DNA of 64,000 nucleotides from Streptomyces sp. XD-27 (GTDB lineage: Bacteria > Actinomycetota > Actinomycetes > Streptomycetales > Streptomycetaceae): NCBI RefSeq assembly GCF_030553055.1, contig NZ_CP130713.1, positions 2,790,001-2,854,000 of the forward strand, read 5' to 3'. This document shows positions 12,001 to 24,000 of the stretch, piece after piece. The position numbers and the translations under genes were made by a program. A model generated the notes under the pieces. That model was not told the origin of the DNA. It saw only the letters and a list, made by a program, of their open reading frames with translations, and ran no database searches. The number at the start of each line of letters is the position of its first letter. The stretch's first letter is position 1.

Positions 12001-15000
12001 AGGGACTCGTGGAGCCCGCCGCGCGCGGCCCGCACCTGGTCGGCCGAAGCCGCGCGCAGCGCCACGGAGTCGACCGTGGCGACCGCCCGGCCGGTGCCGT
12101 CGGCGACCAGCAGCGACACGGTGTGCTCCGCCTGCTCGGTCAGCCGGACCCGCAGGGTGGCGGCACCGGCCGCCAGCAGCCGTACCCCGTGCCACGCGAA
12201 CGGCAGCAACGCGCCATCGGCGAGGGCGGCTCGGCGGTCCGGGCTATCGAGCCCGATGACGTGCAGACAGGCGTCCAGCAGGGCGGGGTGCAGCCCGAAC
12301 CGGGCCGCCTCCGCGTCCGCCGCCTGCCCGTGCTCGGCGGACAGCGCGCCCTCGGGGAGGGCGACCTCGGCGTACAGGTCGGCCCCGAGCCGCCAGGCGC
12401 CCTTGAGGCCCTGGAAGACCGGACCGTAGCCCAGGCCCGCCTCGGCCAGCTCGGCGTAGAGCCCGTCGACCGGGATCCGCGTGGCGCCCTGCGGCGGCCA
12501 TACGGCGAGGTCGCCGGGGGCGCCGCCGTCCGTGGCCGCGGCGGTCGCGAGCACACCGGTGGCATGCCGCGTCCACGGCTCGGTCGGCGGCGCGTCCTGC
12601 CGGCGCGAGTGGAGGCTGAACGTGCGGCGGCCGTCCGAGTCGGGCCCGTCCAGGGCCAGTTGGATCTGCACCCCGGTCCGCTCCGGCAGCACCAGCGGCG
12701 CCTCCAGCGTCAGCTCGTCGACCAGCTCGCAGCCGACCTGGGCGCCGGCGTGCAGCGCGAGTTCGACATAGGCCGTGCCGGGCAGCAGCACGGTGTCCAT
12801 GACGGCGTGGTCGGCGAGCCACGGGTGCGTACGGGTCGCCAGCAGCCCGGTGAACAGGAAGCCGTCGGCGTCCGCGAGGGCCACCGCGGCGCCCAGCAGG
12901 GGGTGGTCGGCGCCGCCCAGGCCGACCGAGGCCGGGTCGCCCGCGGCCAGTGCGGCGGCGCTGGGCCAGTACCGCCGGTGCTGGAAGGCGTAGGTGGGCA
13001 GCCCGGCCGGGTCGACGCGGCCCGCACCGGTGACCGCGTAGTACGCCGCCCAGTCCGGGGACAGGCCGCGGACGTGCAGCCGGGCGATGGCGCCGGTCAG
13101 GGTCTCGGCCTCCGGCCTGCCCTTGCGCAGCGCCGGGGCGAACGCGGCGTCCTCGCCGGTGGCGCAGTCCTGGGCGGCGGCGGTGAGGACGCCGTCGGGG
13201 CCGAGTTCGAGGTAGGTGGTGACGCCGTGGGCTTCGAGGGTCCGTACGCCGTCGAGGAAGCGGACGGCCTCCCGAACGTGCCGGACCCAGAAGTCGGGCG
13301 TCGTGATCTCGTCGGCGGAGACCACATCACCGGTCAGGTTCGACACGATCGGGATGCTCGGAGCCTCGTACGTCAGGCCCTCCGCGACCTGGCGGAAGGC
13401 CGCGAGCATCGGGTCCATGTGCGGCGAGTGGAACGCGTGGCTGACAGCCAGCCGCTTCGTCTTACGACCGTCGGCCTCGAACCGCGCCGCGATCGCCAGC
13501 GCCACGTCTTCGTCACCGGCGAGGACGACGGAGGTCGGGCCGTTGAGGGCGGCGATACTCACGCGGTCGGTGAGCAGAGGCAGTACCTCGTCCTCGGCGG
13601 CCTGGAGGGCGATCATCGCGCCACCGGCGGGCAGTTGCTGCATCAGGCGCCCGCGCGCGGCAACCAGCGTGCAGGCGTCCTCGAGCGAGAGCACCCCGGC
13701 GGCATGCGCGGCGGTCAGCTCGCCGATCGAGTGCCCGGACAGGAAGTCCGGCGTCAGGCCCCACGCCTCGACCAAGCGGAACAGCGCCACCTCTACCGCG
13801 AACAACGCGGGCTGCGTGTACGCCGTCTGGTCCAGCAGCGCGGCGTCCTCGCCGAACAGCACGTCCTTGAGGGGCAGGTCCAGCAGCCGGTCGAAGTACG
13901 CGCACGCCGCGTCCAGCGCGTCGGCGAAGACCGGGTACGTCTCGTACAGTTCGCGGCCCATGCCGAGCCGCTGGCTGCCCTGCCCGGTGAACAGGAACGC
14001 CAGCTTGCCCTCGGTGGCCGTGCCCTCGGTCAGACCCGCCGTCGCCCTCCCGTCAGCCAGCGCCGCCAGCGCCCGCAACAGGCCGTCCCGGCCGTCCGCG
14101 GTCAGCACCGCGCGCCGCTCCAGGGCGGCCCGGCCGGTGGCGAGGGAGTGCGCGAGGCCCAGCGGATCCAGCTCCGGCCGCGCCTCGACGTAGGCGCGCA
14201 GCCGCGCGGCCTGCTCCGCCAGCGCCTCGGCGGATTTGGCGGACAGGACGTACGGAAGGGCGGCGGGCGCCCGGTGGGTACGGGTCGGCGTCGCCGGGGC
14301 CTCGACAGCGGGGGCCTGCTCGATGATGGTGTGGGCGTTGGTGCCGCTGATGCCGAAGGCCGACACGGCGGCCCGGCGCGGACGGTCGCCGGTCTCCGGC
14401 CACTCCCGCGCCTCCGTCAGCAGCGCGATCTCCCCCGCCGACCAGTCCACATGCGGCGACGGCTCATCCACGTGCAGCGTCCGCGGCAGCACACCGTGCT
14501 CCAACGCCAACACCATCTTCATCACACCGGCGACACCTGCGGCGGCCTGGGTGTGCCCGATGTTCGACTTGATGGAGCCGAGCAGCAGCGGCCGGTCTTC
14601 CGAGCGGTCCTGGCCGTAGGTCGCCAGCAGGGCCTGGGCCTCGATCGGATCACCCAGCTTCGTGCCGGTTCCGTGCGCCTCCACCGCGTCCACGTCGGCC
14701 GCCGACAGCCCGGCGCCCGCCAGCGCCTGGCGGATGACCCGCTGCTGGGACGGCCCGTTGGGGGCGGTCAGGCCGTTGCTCGCGCCGTCCTGGTTGACGG
14801 CGGAGCCGCGTATCAGGGCCAGTACCGGGTGGCCGTGGCGGCGGGCGTCGGACAGCCGCTCCACGAGCAGCATGCCCACGCCCTCACCCCAGCCGGTGCC
14901 GTCGGCGGCGGCCGCGAACGCCTTGATGCGACCGTCGGCGGCGAGGCCGCGCTGGCGGCTGAAGTCGATGAAGTTCTCGGGGGTGGACATGACCGTGACG

Positions 15001-18000
15001 CCGCCCGCGAGGGCCAGCGTGCACTCGCCGTTCCGCAGCGCCTGCACCGCCATGTGCAGGGCCACCAGCGACGACGAGCACGCCGTGTCCACCGTCACCG
15101 CCGGGCCCTCCAGCCCGAACGTGTACGAGACACGACCCGACACGACGCTGGCCGCGTTGCCCGTACCCAAGTGCCCCTCAAGGCCCTCGGGCGCCTTCAT
15201 CACCAGGGACAGGTAGTCCTGACCGTTGGTGCCGACGAACACGCCGGCCTGGCTGCCGCGCAGGGTGGCGGGGTCGATGCCCGCCCGCTCGAACGCCTCC
15301 CACGACGTCTCCAACAGCAACCGCTGCTGCGGATCCATCGCGAGCGCCTCACGCGGCGAGATCCCGAAGAACCCCGCGTCGAAGTCGGCCACGTCGTACA
15401 GGAACCCGCCCTCACGCGTGTACGACGTCCCCTGCCGCTCCGGATCCGGGTCATACAACGCACCCAGATCCCAACCACGGTCGGACGGGAACCCCGCCAC
15501 GGCATCCCCACCGGCCGACAGCAACTGCCAGAGCTCCTCGGGCGAACGCACCCCGCCCGGGAACCGGCAGCTCATCGCCACGATCGCGACCGGATCATCT
15601 CCCCCAGCGCGGCCGCTGGGAGGTGCCCCCACAGCCGCCGTGGCCCCGGGGAGGGTGGCCTCGGCGCTTCGCGAGCCCAACAGTTCGACGCGCAGGTGCT
15701 CCGCGAGAGCCGAAGCCGTCGGATAGTCGTAGACGAGCGTGGCCGACAACCGCAGCCCACTCGCCGCACCCAACCGGTTCCGCAACTCGACAGCAGTCAA
15801 GGAGTCGAAGCCCAGCTCCTTGAACGCCCGCCCAGGCTCGACCGCGTCCACGCCGCCATGCCCCAGCACCGCCGCCACCTGCGCACGCACCAGCTCCAGC
15901 AGGGTACGACGGGCCTCGGCCTCACTCAGTCCTGCCAGCCGCTCGGCAAGGGCCCCGGTGCCGGGCGTCAGGGCGGTACGAGGGGGGCCATCGGCTCCGG
16001 TGACGGCCGACGCCCGCCGTGCCGCCGCCAGTTCGGCGAGGATTGCGCTCGGCCGCACCGCCGTGAACTCCGGCAGGAAGCGGTCCCAGTCGATGTCGGC
16101 GACCGTCAGCGCGGTCTCGTCCAGATCGAGAGCCTGCTGGAGCGCCCGGAGCGCCGGCTCGGGTGCCATGGGCGGCACTCCGTCGCGGCGCATCCGCTGC
16201 TCCAGCGCCTCGTCGGCGGCCATGCCGGTCCCGGCCCACGGGCCCCACGCGATCGACGTCGCCGGAAGCCCCTCCGCCCGCCGCCGCTCCGCCAACGCGT
16301 CCAGGAACGCATTACCCGCCGCGTAGTTGCCCTGACCGGCCGCACCCACCGAACCGGCGAAGGAGGAGAAGAGCACGAACGCGGACAGGTCGAGGTCGCG
16401 GGTCAGCTCGTGCAGGTTCTGGGCGGACGCGGCCTTCGCCCGCAGCACCCGCTCCACCCGCTCGGCATCCAAGGCGTCCAGCACACCGTCGTCCAGCACA
16501 CCGGCCGCGTGCACCACCGCCGTCAGCGGCAACTCCGCCGAAAGCCCGGCCAGCAGACCGGCCAGCGCCTCCCGATCGGCGACGTCACAGGCCGCCACGG
16601 TGACCTGGGCGCCCGACGCGGCGAGTTCGTCGCGCAGCTCCTGCGCGCCCGGCGCCTCCAGGCCACGACGGCTGGTCAGGACGACATGCTCGGCACCCTG
16701 GCCGATCAGCCAACGGGCCACATGCGCACCCAGCGCGCCCGTACCACCCGTCACCAACACCGACCCGGCCCCGGGCCGCCAGCCACGACCGCCGCCCGAC
16801 GGTGCCGACGCCCGCACCAGCCGACGCCCGAACACCCCCGACGAACGGACCGCCACCTGGTCCTCGCCACCGCCACTGCCGCCCGCCAGCACACCCGCCA
16901 GCCGCGACAGCCCACGCTCATCGACCGTCTCGGGGAGGTCGACCAGACCACCCCAGCGCTCCGGCAGTTCGAGGGCCGCGACCCGGCCCAAGCCCCACAC
17001 CTGCGCCTGCACCGGGCTGACGGACGCGTCCGAGCGACCCACCGAGACCGCGCCCCGCGTGGCCACCCACAACGGCGCGTCCACCCCGGCGTCACCCAGC
17101 GCCTGCACGAGCGTGGCCGTACGCAGCAGCCCGGCGGCGCCGTCCGCGTCCTCGACGGCGAGGAGCGAGAAGACACCCGCGACGGGCCGGTCGGCCGCCG
17201 CGGCACGCAGCAGCGCGGCCACACCCGCCCGGTCCTCCGCGTCGACCTCGACCGGCCGGACCTCGGCGCCGCGCGTGGACAGCGCCCGCACGGCCCCGGC
17301 GGCCCATTCCTCGGCCGCACCACTGGCCGGTACGGCGACGAGCCAGGTCCCGGACGGCGCACCGCCGCCGGACCGGTCCACGGCTACCGGCTGCCACGTC
17401 ACGCGGTAGCGCCAGCCGTCCACCGTCGCGCGCTCCGCCTGCTGCCGCCGCCACGACGACAACGCGGGCAGCGCGTCCCCCAGCGACAGCCCCGGATCCA
17501 CCGCCAACTCCGCCGCGAGCACATCCACATCCCCGCGCTCCACGACCTCCCAGAACCGCTCGTCGACGGCGCTGTGCGGCGCGGTCCCCGAGGAGGCCGG
17601 GGCGGCCTCCAGCCAGAACCGCTCGCGCTGGAAGGGGTACGTAGGCAGCGCGGTCGGCGCGATCCGACGTGCGCCGGTGTCCGCGAAGTACGCCGTCCAG
17701 TCCGGGGACAGCCCGCGCACGTGCAGCCGGGCGACGGCTTCGGCCAACGCCTCGGCCTCGGGACGGCCCTTGCGGAGAGCGGGGGCGAAGGCCGCCCCGT
17801 CGCCGGTCACGCACTCCTGCGCCAACGCGGACAGCACCCCGTCGGGACCCAACTCCAGGAACGTCGTGACGCCCTGGCCTTCGAGGGTCCGTACGCCGTC
17901 GAGGAAGCGGACGGACTCACGGACGTGCCGCACCCAGAAGTCGGCGGTCGCGATCTCCTCAGCGGCCACCACGGAACCGGTCAGACCCGACACGATCGGG

Positions 18001-21000
18001 ATACGCGGGGCCTCGTACGACAGGCCCTCCGCGACCTCCCGGAACGCCTCCACCATCCCATCCATACGCGGCGAGTGGAACGCGTGGCTGACGCCGAGCC
18101 GCTTCGTCTTACGGCCGTCGGCCTCGAAGCGCGCCGCAATCGCCAGTGCCGCATCCTCGTCACCCGCGATGACGACCGACGTCGGGCCGTTGAGCGCGGC
18201 GATACTCACGCGCTCGGTGAGCAGCGGCAGTACCTCGTCCTCCGACGCCTGGAGCGCGATCATCGCGCCACCGTCAGGCAGCTCCTGCATCAGACGGCCG
18301 CGAGCCGCGACCAACGTGCAGGCGTCTTCCAGCGACAGCACCCCGGCGACATGCGCGGCGGCCAGCTCACCGATCGAATGCCCGGACAGGAAGTCCGCCC
18401 GCAGCCCCCACGCCTCCACCAGACGGAACAACGCCACCTCGACCGCGAACAACGCAGGCTGCGTGTACACCGTCTGATCCAACAACCCCGCGTCGTCCCC
18501 GAACAGCACGTCCCGCAGCGGCCGGTCCAGGTGCCCGTCCAGATGCGCGCACACCGCGTCCAGCGCCTCAACGAACACCGGATACGTCTCGTACAGCTCA
18601 CGGCCCATGCCGAGCCGCTGACTGCCCTGCCCCGTGAACAGGAACGCCACCTTGCCCTCGGTGACGGTTCCCACCGCCAGCCCGGCGGCGTCCCGGTCGG
18701 CCGCGAACGCCTCCAGGCCCTCGACGAGCCCCGTGCGGTCGACGGCGACGATCGCGGCGCGGTCGTCCAGCGAGGCGCGGCCGGTGGCGAGCGCCTGCGC
18801 GACATCGGGCCCGCTCAGCTCGGGGTGCGCGCGCAGGTGGGCGGCGAGCCGCGCGGCCTGGGCGCGCAGCGCCGTCCCGCCCTGGGCGGACAGGACGTAC
18901 GGCAGGGCGGCGGGCGCCGCGCGGTCGGCGGTGGTCGGCGCCGCCGCCAGGAGGTCGTCGACGGGCGCCTGCTCGATGATGGTGTGCGCGTTGGTGCCGC
19001 TGAGTCCGAACGAGGAGACACCGGCCCGGCGCGGATGACCGCCGGTCTCCGGCCACTCGCGCGCCTCCGTCAGCAGCGCGACGTCGCCCGCAGACCAGTC
19101 GACGTGCGGTGACGGCTCGTCGACGTGCAGCGTCCGCGGCAGCAGCCCGTGCTCCATCGCCAGCACCATTTTGATGACGCCCGCGACACCGGCGGCGGCC
19201 TGCGTGTGCCCGATGTTGGACTTGACCGATCCCAGCCACAGCGGCCGGTCCTCGGGCCGGTCCTGGCCGTACGTGGCCAGCAGCGCCTGCGCCTCGATCG
19301 GGTCACCCAGCGTCGTACCCGTACCGTGCGCCTCCACCGCGTCCACATCCGCGGCCGAGAGCCCGGCGCCCGCCAGCGCCTGGCGGATGACCCGCTGCTG
19401 GGACGGCCCGTTGGGGGCGGTCAGCCCATTGCTCGCGCCGTCCTGATTCAGCGCGCTGCCGCGGACGAGGGCGAGCACCGGGTGGCCGTTCCTCCGCGCG
19501 TCCGACAGCCGCTCCACGAGCAGCATGCCGACGCCCTCGCCCCAGCCCGTGCCGTCCGCACCCGCCGCGAACGCCTTGACCCGGCCGTCCGCCGCCAGCC
19601 CCCGCTGACGGCTGAAGTCCACGAACGGCTCCGGCGTGGACATGACCGTGACGCCGCCCGCGAGGGCCAGCGTGCACTCGCCGTTCCGCAGGGCCTGCAC
19701 CGCCATGTGCAGGGCCACCAGCGACGACGAGCACGCCGTGTCCACCGTCACCGCCGGGCCCTCCAGCCCGAACGTGTACGAGACGCGACCCGAGACGACG
19801 CTGGCCGCGTTGCCCGTACCAAGGTGCCCCTCAAGGCCCTCGGGCGGGGTGGCGGCCAGCGCGGCGTAGTCCTGGCCGTTCGTCCCCGCGAAGACCCCGG
19901 TCTTGCTGCCGCGCAGCGTCGCCGGGTCGATGCCCGCCCGCTCGAACGCCTCCCACGACGTCTCCAGCAGCAGCCGCTGCTGCGGATCCATCGCGAGCGC
20001 CTCACGCGGCGAGATACCAAAGAACGCCGCGTCGAAGTCGGCCACGTCGTACAGGAACCCGCCCTCACGCGTGTACGACGTCCCCTGCCGCTCCGGATCC
20101 GGGTCATACAACGCACCCAGATCCCAACCACGGTCGGACGGGAACCCCGCCACCGCGTCCCCACCGGCCGACAGCAACTGCCAAAGCTCCTCCGGCGAAC
20201 GCACCCCACCCGGGAACCGGCAGCTCATCGCCACAATCGCGACCGGATCCTCGTCGATCGCGACCGATCCCGACGCCGGGCCGGAGACCACCGCGTCCGC
20301 GCCCAGCAGCTCGGCGCGCAGATGCTCCGCGAGAGCCGAAGCCGTCGGATAGTCGTAGACGAGCGTGGCCGACAACCGCAGCCCACTCGCCGCACCCAAC
20401 CGGTTCCGCAACTCGACAGCGGTCAGCGAGTCGAAGCCCAGCTCCTTGAACGCCCGCCCAGGCTCGACCGCGTCGGCACCGCCGTGCCCCAGCACCGCCG
20501 CCACCTGCGTACGCACCAGGTCGAGAAGGGTACGACGGCGCTCGGCCTCGCTCAGCCCTGCCAGCCGCTCGGCAAGGGAGGACGCGGCGTCGGCGTCGGT
20601 GACGACGCGGGGGCCGTCCGCGGCGTTCGCGTCCCGGCCCACCTCGGGCAGCTCGGCGAGCAGCGGACTCGGCCGGACCGCGGTGAGGGTCCGGGTGAAG
20701 CGGTGCCAGTCGATGTCGGCGACCGTCACCGTGGTCTCGTCCAGGTCGAGAGCCCGCTGGAGGGCGGTGATGGCGAGCTCGGGCGCCATCGGCGGCATGC
20801 CCTCGCGGCGCATCCGCTGCTCCAGCGCCTCGTCGGCGGCCATGCCGGTCCCGGCCCACGGGCCCCACGCGATCGACGTCGCCGGAAGCCCCTCCGCCCG
20901 CCGCCGCTCCGCCAACGCGTCCAAGAAGGTGTTCGCGGCGGCGTAGTTGGCCTGCCCGGCCGCACCCACCGAACCGCTGATCGACGAGAACAGGACGAAC

Positions 21001-24000
21001 GCGGACAGGTCGCGGCCACGGGTCAGGTCGTGGAGGTTCTGGGCGGACGCGGCCTTCGCCCGCAGCACCCGTTCCACCCGCTCGGCGTCCAACGCGTCCA
21101 GGACGCCATCGTCCAGCACGCCCGCCGTGTGGAAGACCGCCGTCAACGGCGCCTCCGCGGGCAGCCCCGCCAGCAGCCCGGCCAGCGCTTCCCGGTCGGC
21201 CACATCGCACGCCGTGATGGTCACCCGCGCGCCGAGCCCCGCGAGTTCGTCGCGCAGTTCGGCGGCGCCCGGCGCCTCCAGGCCCCGGCGGCTGGTCAGG
21301 ACGACGTTCTCGGCACCGTGACGCACCAGCCAACGGGCCACCTGCGCACCCAGCGCGCCCGTACCGCCTGTGACCAGCACAGACCCGGGGCCCGGCCACC
21401 AACCGCGACCACCGGCCGGCGACGATCCGGAAGCGCGCACCAGACGGCGCCCGAAGAGCCCCGTCGGACGGACCGCCACCTGATCCTCACCACTGCCACT
21501 GCCACTGCCACCCGCCAGCACACCGGCCAGCCGGGACAGCGCACGGTCGTCCAGCACCTCGGGCAGATCGACCAAGCCGCCCCAGCGCTCGGGGAGTTCC
21601 AGCGCCGCGACCCGGCCCAGACCCCACACCTGCGCCTGCACCGGATCCACCGCACCATCGGAACGGCCCACCGACACGGCGCCCCGCGTGGCCACCCACA
21701 ACGGCGCGTCCACACCGGCATCACCCAGCGCCTGCACCAGCGCCAGGGTCTCCAACAGCCCACCGGCACCCTCGGCGGCCGGCAGGGAGAGCACTCCCGC
21801 CACGGCATCGTCGGCGACCGCCGTACGCAGCCGCTCGGCGACACCGGCCCGGTCCTCGCCCAGCTCGACGCGCCGGACCTCGGCGCCCCGCGCGGACAGC
21901 GCCCGTACCACGTCCGCGGCCCGCTCCTCCGCCGTGCTGCCCTGCGGGGCGGCCACCAGCCACAGCCCGGTGAGGCGCGCCGCGGCGTCCAGGGCCAGCG
22001 GCTTCCACGTCGCCCGGTAGCGCCAGCCGTCCACCGTCGAGCGGTCCGCCTGCTGCCGCCGCCACGACGACAACGCGGGCAGCGCGTCACCCAACGGAAG
22101 CCCCGGATCCACCGCCAACTCTGCGGCGAGCGCGTCGACGTCCCCGCGCTCCACGGCCTCCCAGAACCGCTCGTCGACCGGGTCCGCGGCACTCTGCGCG
22201 GCGGTGGCGGCAGGCGTGTCCAGCCAGTACCGCTCGCGCTGGAACGCGTACGTGGGCAGGTCGACCGTCCGCGCTCCCGTACCGGCGTAGGCCGCGGCCC
22301 AGTTCACCTTCCTGCCCCGGACGTACGCCTGCGCCACGGCCCGGATCAGGGTCTCGGGCTCCGGGCGGGCGGCGCGCAGCGTGGGCGCGAGGACGGCGCC
22401 GTCGGCGTCGGGCAGGCAGTCCTCGGCCATGGCGGTCAGTACGCCGTCGGGGCCGAGTTCCAGGAAGGTCGTGGCACCCCGGTCGGCGAGGGCGCGTATG
22501 CCGTCGTGGAACCGCACGGCTTCCCGTACGTGCCGGACCCAGTACTCGGGCGAGCACAGTTCCTCGACGGAGGCCGGGCGGCCGGTGACGGTGGACACGA
22601 CGGGGATGCGCGGGGGCGCGTACTCCAGGACCTGGGCGACGCGCCGGAACTCGTCGAGCATGCCGTCCATGTGCGGCGAGTGGAAGGCGTGGCTCACCGT
22701 GAGCCGCTTCGTCTTGCGGCCCAGGTCCTCGAAGTGGCCCGCGATCCGCTGTACGGCGTCCTCGTCGCCGGAGACGACGACGGAGGCGGGCCCGTTCACC
22801 GCCGCGATGCCCACCCGGTCGGTGAGCAGCGGCAGGACCTCGTCCTCGGTCGCCTGCACGGCCGCCATGGCGCCGCCGGCGGGGAGTTCCTGCATGAGGC
22901 GGCCGCGTGCCGCGACCAGGGCGGCCGCGTCCTCCAGGGTGAACACGCCCGCCACGTGGGCGGCGGCGAGTTCGCCGATGGAGTGCCCGGCGAGCAGGTC
23001 GGGGCGCAGGCCCCAGGACTCGACCAGGCGGTACAGGGCCACCTCGACGGCGAACAGCGCGGGCTGGGTGTACGCCGTCCGGTCCAGCAGCGCGGCGTCG
23101 GGTGAGCCCGCTTCGGCGAAGACGACGTCCCGCAGCGGGACGTCGAGCTGCTCCTCCAGGTGCCAGCAGGCGTCGTCCAGCGCGTCGGCGAAGACGGGGT
23201 ACGTGTCATACAGCTCGCGGCCCATGCCGAGCCGCTGGCTGCCCTGGCCGGTGAACAGGAACGCGAGCTTTCCGGCGGCTGGCGCGCCGCGTACGGCGGC
23301 GGGGGTGTCACGACCCTCGGCGAGGGTCCGCAAGTTCTCCAGGGCGGTGGCGCGGTCGGTGGCGAGGAGGACGGCGCGCTGCTCGAAGGTGGCGCGGGTG
23401 GTGGCGAGGGAGTGGCCGATGTCGGCGAGGGCGAGGTGCGGCTGGGCGTCGAGCCGGGCGCGCAACCGGCCCGCCTGGGCGTGCAGTGCCTCGGCCGACT
23501 TCGCCGAGAGCACCCACGGGAGGATGGCAGGCGCGGCGTCGCCGGGGGCCTGGCCGGTGGCGTCCGCGACGTCGGCGGCGGCCCGGCCGGTGGTGTCCGC
23601 GGCGGGCGCGGCGATGGCCGCCGGGTCGCCCTGGTCGGCGGCGTCCGGCCGGGGCTCGGGCGCGGCCACGGGGGTGGGCGGCTGCTCGATGATGGCGTGG
23701 GCGTTGGTGCCGCTCATGCCGAAGGAGGAGACGGCGGCGCGCCGGACCCGCCCCGCGGCGGGCCACTCGCGTGCCTCGGTGAGTAGTTCGACGGCGCCTG
23801 CCGACCAGTCGACGTGCGGCGACGGCTGGTCGACGTGGAGCGTGCGCGGCAGCACGCCGTGGCGCATCGCCATGACCATCTTGATGACGCCGCCGACACC
23901 GGCGGCGGACTGGGTGTGGCCGATGTTCGACTTGAGCGAGCCGAGCCGGAGCGGGCGGTCCTCGGGGCGGTTCTGGCCGTAGGTGGCCAGCAGGGCCTGC

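Larger units (their letters stand above)
9835..15599 (-). other. PKS module 3: KS-AT-DH-KR-ACP
   Basis: KS at about 14330-15595, malonyl-type AT at about 13090-14010, DH at about 12080-12930, KR at about 10490-11900 and ACP at about 9900-10150. The DH has HPLLGAAV at its start, the catalytic [11 protein letters not shown] segment (D where the family usually has G) and [11 protein letters not shown] with the second catalytic Asp. The KR has LDD, but its catalytic segment reads FSGAAAAFG, so the usual second Ser of FSS is Gly; Tyr and Asn are kept. This is the only module here predicted to give a double bond. Long Thr/Gly/Ser and Thr/Asp/Ala-rich inserts lie at 11160-11345 and 10330-10420. Confidence 0.85.

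Noticed and set aside
9927..23105. Very long open frames on the plus strand opposite the PKS (up to about 3,000 codons)
   Set aside because: They are GC-skew shadows: Arg/Gly/His-rich, without domains, and exactly antisense to conserved PKS domains.
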